Of a stretch of DNA of 43,031 nt, positions 41,794 to 43,031 are shown one piece after another. The notes under the pieces were generated by a model. It saw only the letters and a list, made by a program, of their open reading frames with translations. It was not told the origin of the DNA and did not search any database. Location of the stretch: assembly GCA_021029095.1 (NCBI GenBank), contig JAJOHG010000223.1, positions 1 to 43,031 on the forward strand. The letters run 5' to 3'. A program made the position numbers and the translations under genes. The stretch comes from Phellopilus nigrolimitatus (lineage: Eukaryota; Basidiomycota; Agaricomycetes; Hymenochaetales; Hymenochaetaceae). Every line of letters starts with the position of its first letter. Position 1 is the stretch's first letter.

Positions 41794-43031
41794 GAACAAG
41801 ATGTATAGAAGGATAGCTGTATCTTTCTAACGCAAACGATCCGAGCGCGAACGCGCCCTCCGGCGCGCGTATAGCGCAAGGGTGGCCATGGGCGCTTTCA
41901 CATGCCCCCTGTCATCTTGGGCGAGAGTTTGCTCCGCAGCGCATAATGCAGGAGGACGTTGTACGTGGTGTCGTTTAAACTGGAGCGTGCTTCCGCCGTG
42001 GTGACGCACAACGGTGAGGTCCTTCACGAGGCCCAGTAGAGCACCTCATCGAAGGATGTGCTCGCGTCGCGGAGCTTTCGGTGGCATCGAACAGCGGCGC
42101 ATATTGAAGATCGCAATGTTGATGTTTTCAATGCTTTGAGCATGAACTGCTGGCTGAGATGGGAAGTATTCGCCGAGGCAAATTCACTCGAGCACTTCAG
42201 GTCAGGTCAAACAGACACACAGCCGCCACCTCGGCCAGTGGCGTTCCACAAGGAATGCGGACATGGAGGGTGGCGAGTGAGGCCAGGAGCGTGCACATAG
42301 ATAAGATAAATGTTAGAGGAGATAGTCGAGCACTGGAGAGAACCCTCAAATAGAGCATAAGATAGAAGAAACAAAGAAACGCACATAGCGACCAAAATGC
42401 GTATCATGCTGGCACGCCGTTGCCCGTCTCCCACCGACCCAAGAGGGGACGTCGATTTGCTTTGTCCATCCGGTGCTTTCTCGGCATCATTTTCAGGGAG
42501 CGGGTATCGTCTGCGGGCTCCTCCGCGCTCAACGCAGCAGCAGCTGGTTCTGTCTACGAACACATGTCAAACACATGGACCCCAGCATTCGGCCTTAACC
42601 TCTCCCTCCTTTCCCTCCGTGCCATTTTCAAGACCAGGCGACAGACATATGGATGCAGGCGAGGGTACAGGCTACTGTCGTGCGGAACTGCAGCTGCGTG
42701 CCACGATTCACGATGCCACAATTCACACGGGCCTTGCTGCAACCGCGCTCGGAAAAGCAGACACGTGACAACAGAGGAACTCATGAGCACTTGCACGGAT
42801 CACCAGGAGATCACAATAGAAAATAAAGAGTATTATATGCAGAGGAAAGAGCCCGATTTTAGCATGTCAGATGTCTTGAACTTTGCTCCATGGTTACATT
42901 GCACAAGAAAAGTACACAGGAGCGCACAGGTCAGGCATCTTGTTTTCATCGCAGGCGGTCTATGGTCCAGATATACGGCACGAAAGGCATCAGGATTCCA
43001 TAGAACCATAGTTCTCAAAGTGTCGATCTTG
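41794..43031. repeat. Repeated non-coding block (right copy), mirrors 18146-20204
   Basis: Reverse complement of the left block, lacking its roughly 0.8-kb middle segment with the HIR1-like relic. It continues to the window edge, so its outer limit is unknown. No gene called. Confidence 0.7.

Overview
The window looks like nuclear DNA of a filamentous basidiomycete (Agaricomycetes; a polypore-like fungus is my guess). Genes are split by many short introns of about 47-82 nt with GT..AG (sometimes GC..AG) ends. Recognisable genes include a DUF7137-type protein, Fcy2-like NCS1 purine-cytosine permeases, a short-chain dehydrogenase and a MOB kinase activator with the long acidic tail typical of basidiomycetes. 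No tRNA, rRNA or CRISPR was recognised.

The dominant structure is a large, imperfect inverted repeat. The left arm is about 5160-18105 and the right arm about 31355-39141. Each arm carries, from outside inwards, a permease (perm2 / perm3), an F-box-like plus nucleotidyltransferase-like gene, and a member of an unrecognised three-exon family called here 'family F' (F1 / F4). Further inwards lie F2 / F3, also mirrored. The single-copy centre (23.7-28.8 kb) holds the dehydrogenase, the MOB gene and a sixth family-F gene, F6. Outside the arms are a diverged permease (perm1) on the left and a frameshifted family-F copy (F5) on the right, followed by a block that mirrors 18.1-20.4 kb.

The left arm was later interrupted by a complete Ty1/copia retrotransposon (9871-14950) with apparently identical 310-bp LTRs and a TTCTC target duplication. 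The right arm keeps the empty site. A 659-bp pogo/Tc1-like non-autonomous element (20801-21459, TA duplication) sits in the F2 upstream region, and the related copies keep the empty site.

Region by region: 1-1.2 kb, DUF7137-type gene with apparent frame breaks; 1.2-2.6 kb, no secure gene; 2.65-7.8 kb, two tandem permeases (minus); 8.1-9.6 kb, F-box/NTase-like gene (minus); 9.9-14.95 kb, copia element; 15.2-18.1 kb, F1 unit; 18.1-20.2 kb, repeated block with a HIR1-like relic; 20.2-23.0 kb, F2 unit; 23.7-24.85 kb, SDR (minus); 25.3-27.5 kb, MOB (plus); 27.8-28.8 kb, F6 (minus); 29.6-31.4 kb, F3 (minus, early stop); 31.4-34.0 kb, F4 unit (minus); 34.6-38.7 kb, second F-box/NTase gene and third permease (plus); 39.1-41.8 kb, F5 unit (minus, frameshifted); 41.8-43.0 kb, repeated block.

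The most novel content is family F. Six relatives share intron positions and phases, a short conserved core and a charged, probably nuclear C-terminus, but carry different N-terminal modules. Their unit edges coincide with the breakpoints of the inverted repeat.
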